Origin: Pseudomonas graminis
Lineage (GTDB): Bacteria; Pseudomonadota; Gammaproteobacteria; Pseudomonadales; Pseudomonadaceae
Reading direction: 5' to 3'
Assembly (NCBI RefSeq): GCF_004364335.1
Contig: NZ_SOCR01000007.1
Span: 1-64,000, forward strand
Length of the DNA: 64,000 bases
Both the position numbers and the translations under genes were made by a program. Below the pieces are notes generated by a model, which ran no database searches, was not told the origin of the DNA, and saw only the letters and a program-made list of their open reading frames with translations. Position 1 is the stretch's first letter, and each line of letters opens with the position of its first letter. Positions 36,237 through 45,147 of the stretch are shown here, piece after piece.

Positions 36237-36944
36237 ATGACTGCGCCAAGCCCTGCACCCGAACGCCGCCTTTACCAGATCACTGCCGACCGATTGCGCG
36301 AACACATTCGCAAGCATGGCATCGCCCCCGGCGCGCGGCTGCCGCCGGAGCGGGATCTGGCGCAGTTGCTCGGCGTCTCTCGTCCGTCCCTGCGCGAAGC
36401 CCTGATCGCCCTGGAAATCGAAGGCAGCGTCGAAATCCGCATGGGTTCCGGCATTTACGTCTGTGAGCACCTGCTGGGCGTCAAAGGCAAAACCCGCACG
36501 CTGGGCGAGAGCCCGTCCGAGCTGATGCAGGCCCGGGCGTTGATCGAGGGCGAGAGCGTGATGCTGGCCTGTCTGCACGGCAGCAAGGCTGATTTTCGCT
36601 ACCTGCAGGGGTGCATCGACAAGATGCGCGAGGGTGCGCTCAAAGGCGTGCCGGCGCTGGACGACGACCGCAAATTCCACCAGCGTCTGGCGAAAATGAG
36701 CGGCAACTCGACCCTCGTGCGCATCATCACCTCGTTGTTCGAAGAGCGTTACAGCCCGCTCACCGCCCACGTCAGCGAACACTCCGAAACCACCGAAACC
36801 TGGGCCATGGCCGTTGCCGAGCACGAAGCGATTCTGCGCGCGGTGCAAACCCGCGACCTGATCGGCGCCCAGACCGCCATGCGCGAACACCTGCGCCGCT
36901 CCGAAGCGCGCTGGCTGGACGGGATGGATGCGGAGCTGCGTTAG
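36237..36944 (+). CDS. GntR-family regulator, FadR subfamily (UxuR/ExuR-like)
   Basis: The protein has 235 residues. A winged helix (about 10-75, with PPERDLAQLLGVSRPSLREALIALEIEG) precedes an FCD effector domain whose metal-type residues appear in DDRKFHQRLA and EHEAILRAV. The regulator is placed between the dehydrogenase operon and uxuA and is the best candidate to bind the four TTGG-N5-CCAA sites at 33639, 33668, 38373 and 38488. The likely effector is a hexuronate intermediate such as fructuronate or mannonate. I chose ATG 36237 over a TTG one codon upstream. I see no operator directly before it. Confidence 0.9.
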   Translation: MTAPSPAPERRLYQITADRLREHIRKHGIAPGARLPPERDLAQLLGVSRPSLREALIALEIEGSVEIRMGSGIYVCEHLLGVKGKTRTLGESPSELMQARALIEGESVMLACLHGSKADFRYLQGCIDKMREGALKGVPALDDDRKFHQRLAKMSGNSTLVRIITSLFEERYSPLTAHVSEHSETTETWAMAVAEHEAILRAVQTRDLIGAQTAMREHLRRSEARWLDGMDAELR

Positions 36945-37041
36945 AGCGCGTGGCTTGGGCGAGTCCTACTGCGGGTTTTCGTGACACCAGACTCCTCCGT
37001 TCTCTGGCCTGGCGCCGAACGTCCGATCAACCGGATGAAAC

Positions 37042-37134
37042 TGTAGGAGCGCGCTTGCCCGCGAACGCGTGGGTACAGACCCTGGAGATGCGTCGGATGT
37101 ACCTACGATTTCGCGGGCAAGCGCGCTCCTACAG
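37042..37134. repeat. REPIN of the GGAGCGCGCTTGCCCGCG type
   Basis: A nearly perfect inverted pair of REP halves lies between the convergent GntR and uxuA genes. Confidence 0.9.
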
Positions 37135-37172
37135 TTCGTGGGGATTCTGAGGACGGTTTCCAATCCGGGATC

Positions 37173-37228
37173 ATGAGCCATGAGCCATGAGCCATGAGCC
37201 ATGAGCCATGAGTCCTGAGCCATGAGCT
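37173..37228. repeat. Tandem 7-bp repeat (ATGAGCC x8) ending at the uxuA stop codon
   Basis: The heptamer ATGAGCC occurs five times without change at 37173-37207, followed by three diverged copies up to 37228, where the repeat meets the uxuA stop codon. The unit length is not a multiple of three, so copy-number change could shift a frame if the stop were lost. Confidence 0.9.
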
Positions 37229-38279
37229 ACGAGACTCTCGCCATCGTTTTGCGAATCCCTTCCCACAAGCCGTTTAAATACACCGCGCCCAGCGCCCGGT
37301 CGTACAGGCCGTAGCCCGGCTTGCCGGTTTCGCCCCAGATCATGCGCCCGTGGTCGGGGCGGTAATAACCCTCGAATCCCGTCTCGACGTAAGCCTTGAC
37401 GATCTCGGCCATGTCCAGCGAGCCGTCTTCCGAGCGGTGGGCGGTCTCAAAAAAATCACCGGCTTCGTTGACCTTCACATTGCGCAGATGGGCGAAGTGA
37501 ATGCGCCCCTGGCCACCGAATTCCCGCACGAGCGAGGGAATGTCGTTGCCCAGATCCGCGCCGAGTGAGCCTGAACACAGGGTCAAGCCGTTGGCCGGAT
37601 CGTCGACCATCGCCAGAATGTGCGCCAGGTCCTCGCGATTCTTCACCACCCGTGGCATGCCGAACATCGAGCGCGGCGGGTCGTCCGGGTGCAGGGCCAT
37701 CTTGATGCCGGCGTCTTTTGCGACCGGGATGACGCGCTCGAGAAAGTACGCCAGCCGTTCACGCAGGGTCGCCTCGTCGACCTGAGCGTATTCGTTGATC
37801 AGCGCGCGCAGGACTTCAGGCTCATAGCTGACGTCCCAGCCGGGCAGGCTGATGCCGTCGTCCAGGTTCGCCTGCTCGATCACCGCGACGTCGAACGCCA
37901 GGGTGGTCGAACCGTCGGGCAGCTCCATGGCCAGGGTCGAGCGGGTCCAGTCGAACACCGGCATGAAGTTGTAGCAGACCACCTTGATCCCGCAGGCTGC
38001 CAGGTTGCGCAGGGTCTGGCCGTAGTTGTCGATCAGTTGATCGCGGGAAGGCAGGCCACGCTTGATGTCTTCATGGACCGGCACGCTCTCGATGACCTCC
38101 AGCTCAAGTCCGTGGGCATTCACCGTGGCCTTGAGGGCGGCGATCTTGTCCAGCGGCCAGACCTCGCCTACCGGGATGTCATAGATGGCGGAGACTATCC
38201 CGGTCATGCCGGGAATCTGGCGGATGTAGGGCAGGGTGACGGGATCGCTGTCGCCGTACCAACGGAAGGTCATCTTCAT
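37227..38279 (-). CDS. uxuA: Mannonate dehydratase
   Basis: It dehydrates D-mannonate to 2-keto-3-deoxygluconate, the entry compound for KDG kinase and aldolase. The protein has 350 residues of the UxuA TIM-barrel family. [24 protein letters not shown] at the N-terminus, the HPDDPP motif, the LCSGSLGAD metal segment, HFAHLRNVK and [11 protein letters not shown] near the C-terminus are all family signatures. It is a little shorter than E. coli UxuA (394). The ATG is behind AAGGAATGCGCA. It is divergent from a hexuronate-type MFS gene, with two operators between them. Confidence 0.96.
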   Translation of the reverse strand: MKMTFRWYGDSDPVTLPYIRQIPGMTGIVSAIYDIPVGEVWPLDKIAALKATVNAHGLELEVIESVPVHEDIKRGLPSRDQLIDNYGQTLRNLAACGIKVVCYNFMPVFDWTRSTLAMELPDGSTTLAFDVAVIEQANLDDGISLPGWDVSYEPEVLRALINEYAQVDEATLRERLAYFLERVIPVAKDAGIKMALHPDDPPRSMFGMPRVVKNREDLAHILAMVDDPANGLTLCSGSLGADLGNDIPSLVREFGGQGRIHFAHLRNVKVNEAGDFFETAHRSEDGSLDMAEIVKAYVETGFEGYYRPDHGRMIWGETGKPGYGLYDRALGAVYLNGLWEGIRKTMARVS

Positions 38280-38372
38280 TGCGCATTCCTTGTTGTTATG
38301 GGAGGCCGGCCGCTCAAGACCGCCAGTGCTTCACCGCAAGCGGCCCGAGTGCGGCGTGCGCAGCAGCATAGA

Positions 38373-38385
38373 TTGGTCAGGCCAA
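38373..38385. promoter_or_regulatory. UxuR/FadR-type operator 3 (uxuA side)
   Basis: TTGGTCAGGCCAA, followed by AATTATG, is the same core as operator 4 in the divergent uxuA/transporter gap. Confidence 0.7.
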
Positions 38386-38487
38386 ATTATGCAAACCCCG
38401 ACCGTCGAGCGATAAAACCTCAAATAAAACCCCTTTCCGATTTCCCTAACCCTGTTTGCCGGTCTAGTATCGGCTGCATTCGGATAT

Positions 38488-38500
38488 TTGGTCAGGCCAA
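38488..38500. promoter_or_regulatory. UxuR/FadR-type operator 4 (transporter side)
   Basis: TTGGTCAGGCCAA, identical to operator 3 and 115 bp from it. The two sites could allow separate or joint control of the divergent genes. Confidence 0.7.
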
Positions 38501-38617
38501 TTATGCCGTTCTCGAAGGATGCGTTATCTCTCGCTGAACAGTGTATGAATCAGGGCCCGGGCGCTATACGAAGCTCTAACGACGTTCTACTCATAAAAAT
38601 AATTAGGAGGACTCGCC

Positions 38618-39907
38618 ATGCAGAAAGGGCGCTGGTTGGTAATTTTTCTGTGCTTCCTCGCGGTGGCCATCAACTATATCGACAGGGCCAACCTCGCGGT
38701 TGCCGCCCCCTACATCCAGAAAGAACTCGCCTTGGGGTCGGGGCAAATGGGCCTGCTGCTCAGCGGTTTCTTCTGGACCTACGCACTCATGCAAATGCCG
38801 TTTGGCTGGTTCGTCGACAAGGTCGGCGCGCGCATCGCGCTGCCCCTCGCGGTGGCCTGGTGGTCGCTGTTCACGGCAGCCACAGCGGCGGCCGGCAGCC
38901 TGGCGTCGATGTTCGGATGCCGGCTGATGCTCGGCGTGGGCGAGGCGGGGGCGTATCCGTCCTGCGCGAAAATCGTCAGCCAGTGGTTCGACGTCAAGGA
39001 ACGCGGCTTTGCCACCAGCATCTTCGACAGCGGTTCGCGGGTCGGCTCGGCGCTGTCCATCCCGCTGGTGGCGCTGATCATCGAGCTGTGGGGCTGGCGC
39101 GCGTCGTTCATCATCACCGGCGCTGTCGGCGTGATCTGGGTGGTGGGCTGGTTCCTGATCTACAAAGAGCCTCAGGCCGTTGCGGCCATCGAGCAGCACG
39201 AAGCGGGCAAGGCGGCGACCCTCGCCGCACGGCCGAAAGTGAAATGGGCATCGCTGTTTCGTCACCGCACCCTGTGGGGGATGATGCTGGGCTTCTTCTG
39301 CCTGAACTTCGTGATCTATTTCTTCATCACCTGGTTCCCGACCTACCTGGTCACCGAACGTGGTTTCTCGCTGAAATCACTGGGCACGCTGGGCACCATT
39401 CCCGCAGTGGCGTCCATCGTCGGCGGCTGGATCGGCGGGCTGACTTCCGACGCGCTGTATCGCCGGGGCTGGAGCCTCACTGCGGCGCGCAAGACCTGCA
39501 TCGTCGGCGGCATGCTGATGTCGTCGAGCATTTCCCTGTCGGTGTTCGTTGACAGTACCTGGGCGATGCTCGGCTTTTTCAGTCTGGCCTATGCGAGCCT
39601 GGCGTTTGCCGGCGCGAGCATCTGGTGCCTGCCGGCCGACGTGGCGCCATCGCCTGCCCACGTCGCGTCGATTGGCGGCATCCAGAACTTCGCGTCGAAC
39701 ACTGCCGGCATCTTCATCACCACCTTCACTGGATTCATGCTGGTGATCGGCAACGGCTCGTTCACTGCGCCGCTGCTGACTGCCGGGGCGTTCGCCCTGC
39801 TGGGGGCGTTCAGTTACCTGTTCATCGTCGGCAAGATCGAGCCGTTTTCGACCACGCCGGAGGATGCCGCGCCTCTGGATGCGTCGGCGGTCGCCCAGCG
39901 CACCTGA
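38618..39907 (+). CDS. MFS transporter, hexuronate/sugar-acid type (ExuT-like)
   Basis: This inner-membrane symporter has 429 residues and about 12 membrane segments and belongs to the anion:cation symporter group. NYIDRANLAVAAPYIQKEL in TM1 and GEAGAYPSCAKIVSQWF are group signatures. It is divergent from uxuA and shares the TTGG-N5-CCAA operators, so it likely imports the hexuronate, L-gulonate or L-galactonate metabolised by this cluster. Galacturonate/glucuronate is an alternative, though no uronate isomerase is present in the window. The start follows AGGAGG. Confidence 0.9.
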   Translation: MQKGRWLVIFLCFLAVAINYIDRANLAVAAPYIQKELALGSGQMGLLLSGFFWTYALMQMPFGWFVDKVGARIALPLAVAWWSLFTAATAAAGSLASMFGCRLMLGVGEAGAYPSCAKIVSQWFDVKERGFATSIFDSGSRVGSALSIPLVALIIELWGWRASFIITGAVGVIWVVGWFLIYKEPQAVAAIEQHEAGKAATLAARPKVKWASLFRHRTLWGMMLGFFCLNFVIYFFITWFPTYLVTERGFSLKSLGTLGTIPAVASIVGGWIGGLTSDALYRRGWSLTAARKTCIVGGMLMSSSISLSVFVDSTWAMLGFFSLAYASLAFAGASIWCLPADVAPSPAHVASIGGIQNFASNTAGIFITTFTGFMLVIGNGSFTAPLLTAGAFALLGAFSYLFIVGKIEPFSTTPEDAAPLDASAVAQRT

Positions 39908-39954
39908 GTGTTGAATCGGATGCGGGCATCACTTCTGTGGTGTGCCCACTGCCG

Positions 39955-40020
39955 CTTTCCCGGCTAAAGCCGGTCCTACGGTTTGCGCACGACGTGTAGG
40001 ACTGGCTTTAGCCGGGAAGA
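39955..40020. repeat. Compact REPIN of the CCGGCTTTAGCCGG type
   Basis: Two REPs face each other with a spacer of only about 15 bp, between the convergent transporter and LysR genes. Confidence 0.85.
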
Positions 40021-40080
40021 GGCCAGCGCAGGCACCCTCACGTTCGCGGTGTGTTTGATGGGTTCCCGGCCGCATCCTCT

Positions 40081-40980
40081 TCACACCCCTTCGGCTTTCA
40101 CCGCCGCGCGAATCGCCTCCAGCAGCATCTGGCACGCCGGGTTGTCGTTGTCCGAGCGCCAGACCAGATGCAGCTCGCTCTGCACCCCTTCACCCAGATC
40201 GATGTCGCGGAACGTCACGCCCTTGAACACCACATTGGCGGCGCAGCGCGGCACCAGCGCCAGGCCCATGCCGGCATTCACCAGCGCCAGAATGGTCAAC
40301 GACGAACCCAGCCACTGCACATACTCGGGCGCCACTTGCGCCGAGCGAAACATGCCGGTGAGCAGTTCGTTGAACGGCGGGTAGGCCGAGTGCGAGTACA
40401 TCAGGAAGGGCTGGGCGTCGAGGTCCTGCACGCTGATGCTCCGGGCGTTCGCCAGCGGATGGCTGCTGGGCACCGCCAATACGAAAGGCTCGCGCACCAG
40501 GCATTCGGTTTCATAACCGGGTTGCAGCAGCGGCGCCCGCACGATGCCCATATCAATGCGCCGGGCACGCAGGGCTTCGTGCTGCTGGTAGGTGTTGAGC
40601 TCGGTCAGGGAAATTTTCACGTGGGGCTGGTTCTGCCGCGCTTCGGCGATGACCCGTGGCAGAAACTCATAGACCGCGCTGCCGACGAAACTGATGGTCA
40701 CAGAGCCGATGTCGCCTTCGGCAAAGCGCCGCGCCGCGATGGCCGCCTGATGCGCACGTTCCAGCAGCGTCTGCGCTTCGATGAAAAACGCCCGGCCCGC
40801 CGCGGTCAACGCGACGCTGCGGGTGTTGCGGTTGAACAGCTGAACCCCCAGCGAATGCTCAAGCAACTGGATCTGCCGGCTGAGCGGCGGTTGGGTCATG
40901 TTCAGGCGTTCGGCGGCCCGGCGGAAGTTGAGTTCGGTGGCGACGGTGGTGAAGCAGCGCAGTTGGGCAAGCTCGAACAT
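40081..40980 (-). CDS. LysR-family regulator of the glucarate module
   Basis: The protein has 299 residues. The N-terminal helix-turn-helix (about 3-60, with FELAQLRCFTTVATELNFRRAAERLNMTQPPLSRQI) precedes a periplasmic-binding-like effector domain. The sequence resembles CatR/BenM-type LysR proteins. It is divergent from the glucarate-type transporter and dehydratase genes and probably activates them in response to glucarate or galactarate. I start at ATG 40980; 8 upstream codons were rejected. An inverted repeat covers its start codon (40979-41001). Confidence 0.9.
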   Translation of the reverse strand: MFELAQLRCFTTVATELNFRRAAERLNMTQPPLSRQIQLLEHSLGVQLFNRNTRSVALTAAGRAFFIEAQTLLERAHQAAIAARRFAEGDIGSVTISFVGSAVYEFLPRVIAEARQNQPHVKISLTELNTYQQHEALRARRIDMGIVRAPLLQPGYETECLVREPFVLAVPSSHPLANARSISVQDLDAQPFLMYSHSAYPPFNELLTGMFRSAQVAPEYVQWLGSSLTILALVNAGMGLALVPRCAANVVFKGVTFRDIDLGEGVQSELHLVWRSDNDNPACQMLLEAIRAAVKAEGV

Positions 40981-41001
40981 TGATCTATTCCAGGTATCAA
41001 T
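40979..41001. promoter_or_regulatory. Dyad ATTGAT-N11-ATCAAT over the LysR start codon
   Basis: An interrupted palindrome of T-N11-A type lies across the first codon of the LysR gene, in the short divergent gap before the transporter. It is a candidate LysR binding site for autoregulation and for activation of the glucarate genes. Confidence 0.45.
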
Positions 41002-41110
41002 CAACAGTCAATCTAGATTAGACGGGAACAATGCCGCGGTCCATGATCGGTTCATTCCACGCTCTTCCCATGCCAATCCCACAAAAAATACAAAGACCGG
41101 GAGTCGCACC

Positions 41111-42505
41111 TTGAACCGCACCGTTCCCATCAGTGAACCCACTCATAACGCCGATCCCACCGTACTGGCCCGCGCGGCCGCGAAAGTGAAGCGTCATGTG
41201 TTGCCGTTGTTCGTGATCATGTTCATTGTCAACTACATCGACCGGGTCAACATCGGCTTCGTCCGCAGCCACATGGAGACCGACCTGGGCATCGGCGCCG
41301 CCGCTTACGGGCTCGGCGCCGGACTGTTTTTCGTCGGCTACGCGCTGTTCGAAGTCCCGTCGAACATGCTCCTGCAACGCTTCGGCGCCCGCGCCTGGCT
41401 GACGCGCATCATGTTCACCTGGGGCGCAGCGGCGATGGCCATGGCCTTCGTGCGCGGCGAAACCAGTTTCTATGTGCTGCGCTTCGTCCTCGGCGCGGCG
41501 GAAGCGGGGTTCTTCCCGGGCATCATCTATTACTTCACCCAATGGCTGCCTTCCAGCGAACGCGGCAAAGCCATGGCCATCTTTCTCAGTGGCTCGGCCA
41601 TTGCGTCGGTGATTTCCGGCCCGGTGTCCGGCGCGCTGCTCGGCGTCAGCGGCATGAACCTGCACGGCTGGCAATGGATGTTCATCATCGAAGGCTTCGC
41701 CTCCATCGCCCTGTGCGGCTTCGTCTGGTTCTGGCTGCAGTCCCATCCCCGCGAGGCCAAATGGCTGAGCGAAGAAGAAAAGGGCGCACTGATCAGCGCC
41801 ATCGACGCTGAACAGCGCGCCCGGGAAGCGGCGCAAGTGATCAAGCCGTCGATCTTCAAGCTGCTCGCCGACCGGCAGATCATGCTGTTTTGCTTCATCT
41901 ACTTTTCCGTGGCTCTGACCATCTACGGCGCGACGTTCTGGCTGCCGAGCATGATCAAGAAGATGGGCAGCCTCACCGATTTCGAAGTCGGCCTGTTCAA
42001 CTCGATCCCGTGGATCATCTCGATCATCGCCATGTATGGCTTCGCGGCGCTGGCGGCCCGCTTCAAGCATCAACAGGCGTGGGTCGCGGTCACCCTGGTG
42101 ATTGCCGCCTGCGGGATGTTCATGTCCACCGTCGGCGGGCCGATTTTCGCCTTCGTTGCTATCTGCTTTGCAGCCATCGGCTTCAAGGCGGCGTCCGCGC
42201 TGTTCTGGCCGATTCCCCAGGGCTATCTGGACGCGCGGATCGCAGCGGCGGTGATCGCGCTGATCAATTCCATCGGCAACCTCGGCGGCTTCGTGGCGCC
42301 CACCGCGTTCGGTTTTCTGGAGCAAAAAACCGGCTCCATCCAGGGCGGCATGTACGGCCTGGCACTGACCTCGCTGGTGGCAGCCGTGGTGATCTTCTTC
42401 GCCCGCACCACGCCCAAAGGCGACGCGCGCCGCCCAAAGCCTGAAGACGCTGCGCCGCTGCACGCAGCCACCTCGCTCAGCTCACCTTCAAGCCTTAAAC
42501 CCTAG
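41111..42505 (+). CDS. MFS transporter, glucarate/galactarate type (GudP-like)
   Basis: This symporter has 464 residues and about 12 membrane segments. NYIDRVNIGFVRSHM in TM1 and GAAEAGFFPGIIYYFTQWLP are typical of the sugar-acid anion:cation symporter group. It lies 45 bp upstream of glucarate dehydratase, with which it forms an operon divergent from the LysR gene. I infer D-glucarate and/or galactarate uptake. The start is TTG at 41111, chosen because GGGAG precedes it and the long upstream frame overlaps the LysR gene. A Ser/Leu-rich tail closes the protein. Confidence 0.88.
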   Translation: MNRTVPISEPTHNADPTVLARAAAKVKRHVLPLFVIMFIVNYIDRVNIGFVRSHMETDLGIGAAAYGLGAGLFFVGYALFEVPSNMLLQRFGARAWLTRIMFTWGAAAMAMAFVRGETSFYVLRFVLGAAEAGFFPGIIYYFTQWLPSSERGKAMAIFLSGSAIASVISGPVSGALLGVSGMNLHGWQWMFIIEGFASIALCGFVWFWLQSHPREAKWLSEEEKGALISAIDAEQRAREAAQVIKPSIFKLLADRQIMLFCFIYFSVALTIYGATFWLPSMIKKMGSLTDFEVGLFNSIPWIISIIAMYGFAALAARFKHQQAWVAVTLVIAACGMFMSTVGGPIFAFVAICFAAIGFKAASALFWPIPQGYLDARIAAAVIALINSIGNLGGFVAPTAFGFLEQKTGSIQGGMYGLALTSLVAAVVIFFARTTPKGDARRPKPEDAAPLHAATSLSSPSSLKP

Positions 42506-42550
42506 GCCTCGAACCTTAGCCTCACATCCTGATTGACCGGGAGAAGTCAT

Positions 42551-43825
42551 TTGAAAATCACACGCGTCACCGTCACCCCGATTGCCTTCCGCGATCCGCC
42601 GTTGCTCAACGCCAGCGGCATCCACGAACCCTTTGCCCTGCGCTCGATCATCGAAGTGGAAACCGACAACGGCTACCTCGGCCTCGGCGAAAGCTACGGC
42701 GATGCCCCCGCGCTGGCGATCCAGCAGCAGTTGCAGAGCCAGTTGATCGGCATGGACCCGTTCAACCTCAACCACCTGCGGACGGTGGTCAAAGCGACCG
42801 TGGCGGCCAGCAAGCCTGCGTCTGTCGCGGGGGCCGAACTGGCGCCGGGCTCCCACGCCAGCAAGGCGGTGAGCAATGCTTATTCAGCGTTCGAAGTCGC
42901 CTTTCTGGATGTGCAGGCACGCTCGATGAACCTGCCGCTGGTTGACCTGCTCGGCGGGGCCGTTCGCGACCGCGTGCCGTTCAGTGCGTACCTGTTCTTC
43001 AAATACGCCCAACACGCCGACTCGCCCTACGCGCCCGACAGCTGGGGAGAAGCGCTGAGCGAAGTACAGATCGTCGCCCAGGCGCGGCGGATGATCGACG
43101 CGTACGGGTTCAAGAGCATCAAACTGAAAGCTGGCGCGCTGGACCCGGAACACGAAGTGTCGTGCATCAAGGCGCTGAAAAAGGCCTTTCCGGGCTATCC
43201 GCTGCGCATCGACCCCAACGGCAACTGGTCGCTGGACACCTCGATCCGCATGGCCGAACTGCTTGGCGACGACCTGCAATACTACGAAGACCCGACGCCC
43301 GGGCTGGAAGGTATGGCCGAACTGCACAAACGCACTGGCCTGCCGCTGGCAACCAACATGGTCGTCACCGACTTCGACGAATTCCGCCGCAGCGTCGCGC
43401 TCAACAGCGTGCAGATCGTCCTCGCCGACCACCATTACTGGGGCGGCCTGCGCGACACCCAGGCGCTGGCAAAAATGTGCGACACCTTCGGCCTCGGCGT
43501 CTCCATGCACTCCAACTCCCACCTGGGCATCAGCCTCATGGCCATGACCCACGTCGCCGCCGCCGTCCCCAACCTCGACTTCGCCTGCGACACCCACTAC
43601 CCGTGGCAAGAACCGGACGAAGAAGTCATCAAAGGCGGCAAACTGCCCATCATCGACGGCTGCGTCCACCTCACCCGCGAGCCCGGGCTGGGGCTTGAGC
43701 TCGACTACGACCAGTTGGGCAAACTCAATGACCAATTTCTGACGTGCGGGATTCGTCAGCGTGACGATGTGCGGCAAATGCAGAAATACAAACCGGAGTG
43801 GAAGGCGGTGAAGCCGAGGTATTGA
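42551..43825 (+). CDS. gudD: Glucarate dehydratase family protein (enolase superfamily)
   Basis: The protein has 424 residues. It should dehydrate D-glucarate to 5-keto-4-deoxyglucarate. Active-site residues of the glucarate dehydratase group are present: Lys191/Lys193 in KLKAG, Asp221 and Asn223 in DPNGNW, Glu246 in YYEDP, Asn269 in LATNMV and His320 in SMHSNSHLG. The start is TTG at 42551 behind GGGAGAAG. L-idarate or galactarate could also be substrates. It follows the transporter in an operon. No downstream kdgD/aldolase gene is in view. Confidence 0.92.
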   Translation: MKITRVTVTPIAFRDPPLLNASGIHEPFALRSIIEVETDNGYLGLGESYGDAPALAIQQQLQSQLIGMDPFNLNHLRTVVKATVAASKPASVAGAELAPGSHASKAVSNAYSAFEVAFLDVQARSMNLPLVDLLGGAVRDRVPFSAYLFFKYAQHADSPYAPDSWGEALSEVQIVAQARRMIDAYGFKSIKLKAGALDPEHEVSCIKALKKAFPGYPLRIDPNGNWSLDTSIRMAELLGDDLQYYEDPTPGLEGMAELHKRTGLPLATNMVVTDFDEFRRSVALNSVQIVLADHHYWGGLRDTQALAKMCDTFGLGVSMHSNSHLGISLMAMTHVAAAVPNLDFACDTHYPWQEPDEEVIKGGKLPIIDGCVHLTREPGLGLELDYDQLGKLNDQFLTCGIRQRDDVRQMQKYKPEWKAVKPRY

Positions 43826-43857
43826 GGTGGGGAGGGAGTTATGAGCTTGCCACAGGC

Positions 43858-44029
43858 CGAAACGCGGGATGACGCGGAGCGTCACGGGATGCATGCCCAC
43901 GCGGAGCGTGGGTACGATCAGCGTTGGGCAGCGAAATTCCCGTTGCCCATACCGGCCTCTTCCCGGCTAAAGCCGGTCCCACTAAAAAGCGACGCGTGCA
44001 GTCAGTGGGACCGGCTTTAGCCGGGAAGC
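43858..44029. repeat. ACGCTCCGCGT-type hairpin element plus inverted CCGGCTTTAGCCGG REPs
   Basis: The hairpin element occupies 43858-43920. A REPIN follows (43958-43983 and 44005-44029), whose right half closes long unit F. Confidence 0.8.
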
Positions 44030-44352
44030 TCTTGATCTGCTCTTGATCTGCTCTTGATCTTCATACGCAAAAAGCTCAAACACCGCAAAACGCGACTTGG
44101 GTGCAGGCTGAACGCAGGTCTCGCGCAGTGGGCCGAGCGGCATGGATGCCGCGAGAGCCGCCCCCCGCCATGGATGGCGGATGGCGGCGGGCCCACGGAG
44201 CGAGACCGGAGTGAAGGAACCCGACGAAGTCGGGCCCAACCGAGAGCAAGCACCTTTGGTTACTTGGGGTGCTTTTCCAAGTAACTCGCCGAAGGCGAAA
44301 CAGTCTGCCCCCAGGCAGACGCTCTTGATCTTAAGGATCTTGATCTTGATCT
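44030..44352 (-). repeat. Long structured intergenic unit, copy F, touching the ABC ATPase stop codon
   Basis: The unit begins right at the ATPase stop codon with AAGATCAAGATC repeats and reads leftwards through the same hairpins as copy B: CGTCTGCC/GGCAGACG, TTACTTGG/CCAAGTAA and two CATCCATG hairpins. The GATC-containing closing tract is expanded here by a repeated CTTGATCTG. Confidence 0.88.
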
Positions 44353-45147
44353 TTAAGGGGGACCCGCCCGCAACCGCAACACACGAGCCCCATCAAACGG
44401 ATCGACCAACCAATGCCCCCGCACACCAAAAACGTCACTCAATAGCTCCGGCGACAACACATCAAAGGGCGAACCCAACGCCACCAACCGCCCACCGTCC
44501 ATCACCGCCAGACGGTCACAGCCCAACGCCTGATTCAAATCATGCAACGCCACCACCGTCGTCACCGGCAAATCCTGCACCAACCGCAAAATCGACAACT
44601 GCTGCTGAATATCCAGATGATTCGTCGGCTCATCCAGCAACAACACCTGCGGCCGCTGCGCCAACGCCCGCGCAATATGCCCGCGTTGCTGCTCCCCACC
44701 CGACAACGTATGCCACGCCCGATGCGCCAAGTGCTGCAAACTCACATCCGCAAGCGCCTGCGCCACAATCCGGTCATCCTCCTCGCCCCACGGCGCCAGC
44801 GCCGACAGCCACGGCGTACGCCCCAGCTCAACCGCCTGCAACAGACTGATCGAATCGCCGGTCTGCGCATGCTGCTCCACCACCGCCATCTGCCGCGCAA
44901 TGTCCCGCCGGCTCAGCGTCGACAAGTGCTTCCCGCCCAAACGAACGTCGCCCTGGGACGGCGTTTGAATCCCCGCCAGCAACTTCAACAGCGTCGACTT
45001 CCCCGAGCCATTGGGCCCGACGATCCCCAGGTTTTCCCCAGTCCGAATCGCCAGGCTCACGCCACTGAGCAACGCCGTACCCTTGACCGAATAACTCAGG
45101 TCACTGCCTTCGAGCATGGCGCCGGGCACCTCCTGACGGGCATTCAT
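44353..45147 (-). CDS. ABC transporter ATP-binding protein, FecE/BtuD type
   Basis: This cytoplasmic ATPase has 264 residues. Walker A GPNGSGKST is near residue 44, the signature LSGGEQQRG near 143, Walker [12 protein letters not shown] near 163, and the H-loop in VALHDLNQA near 198. It belongs to the iron-siderophore/cobalamin importer group. It overlaps the permease by ATGA and completes a three-gene operon preceded by a cobalamin riboswitch, so corrinoid uptake is the best guess. The start is ATG 45147, inside the permease end. Confidence 0.93.
   Translation of the reverse strand: MNARQEVPGAMLEGSDLSYSVKGTALLSGVSLAIRTGENLGIVGPNGSGKSTLLKLLAGIQTPSQGDVRLGGKHLSTLSRRDIARQMAVVEQHAQTGDSISLLQAVELGRTPWLSALAPWGEEDDRIVAQALADVSLQHLAHRAWHTLSGGEQQRGHIARALAQRPQVLLLDEPTNHLDIQQQLSILRLVQDLPVTTVVALHDLNQALGCDRLAVMDGGRLVALGSPFDVLSPELLSDVFGVRGHWLVDPFDGARVLRLRAGPP

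Larger units (their letters stand above)
38280..38617. other. 338-bp divergent promoter region between uxuA and the hexuronate-type transporter
   Basis: No gene is seen. It holds two UxuR-type sites 115 bp apart, one towards each gene, and a strong AGGAGG ribosome-binding site just before the transporter start. Confidence 0.7.

Noticed and set aside
41018..42463. A 481-codon antisense frame over the glucarate-type transporter
   Set aside because: Composition rich in Arg, Gln and His without domain signatures; the MFS protein on the plus strand is clear.
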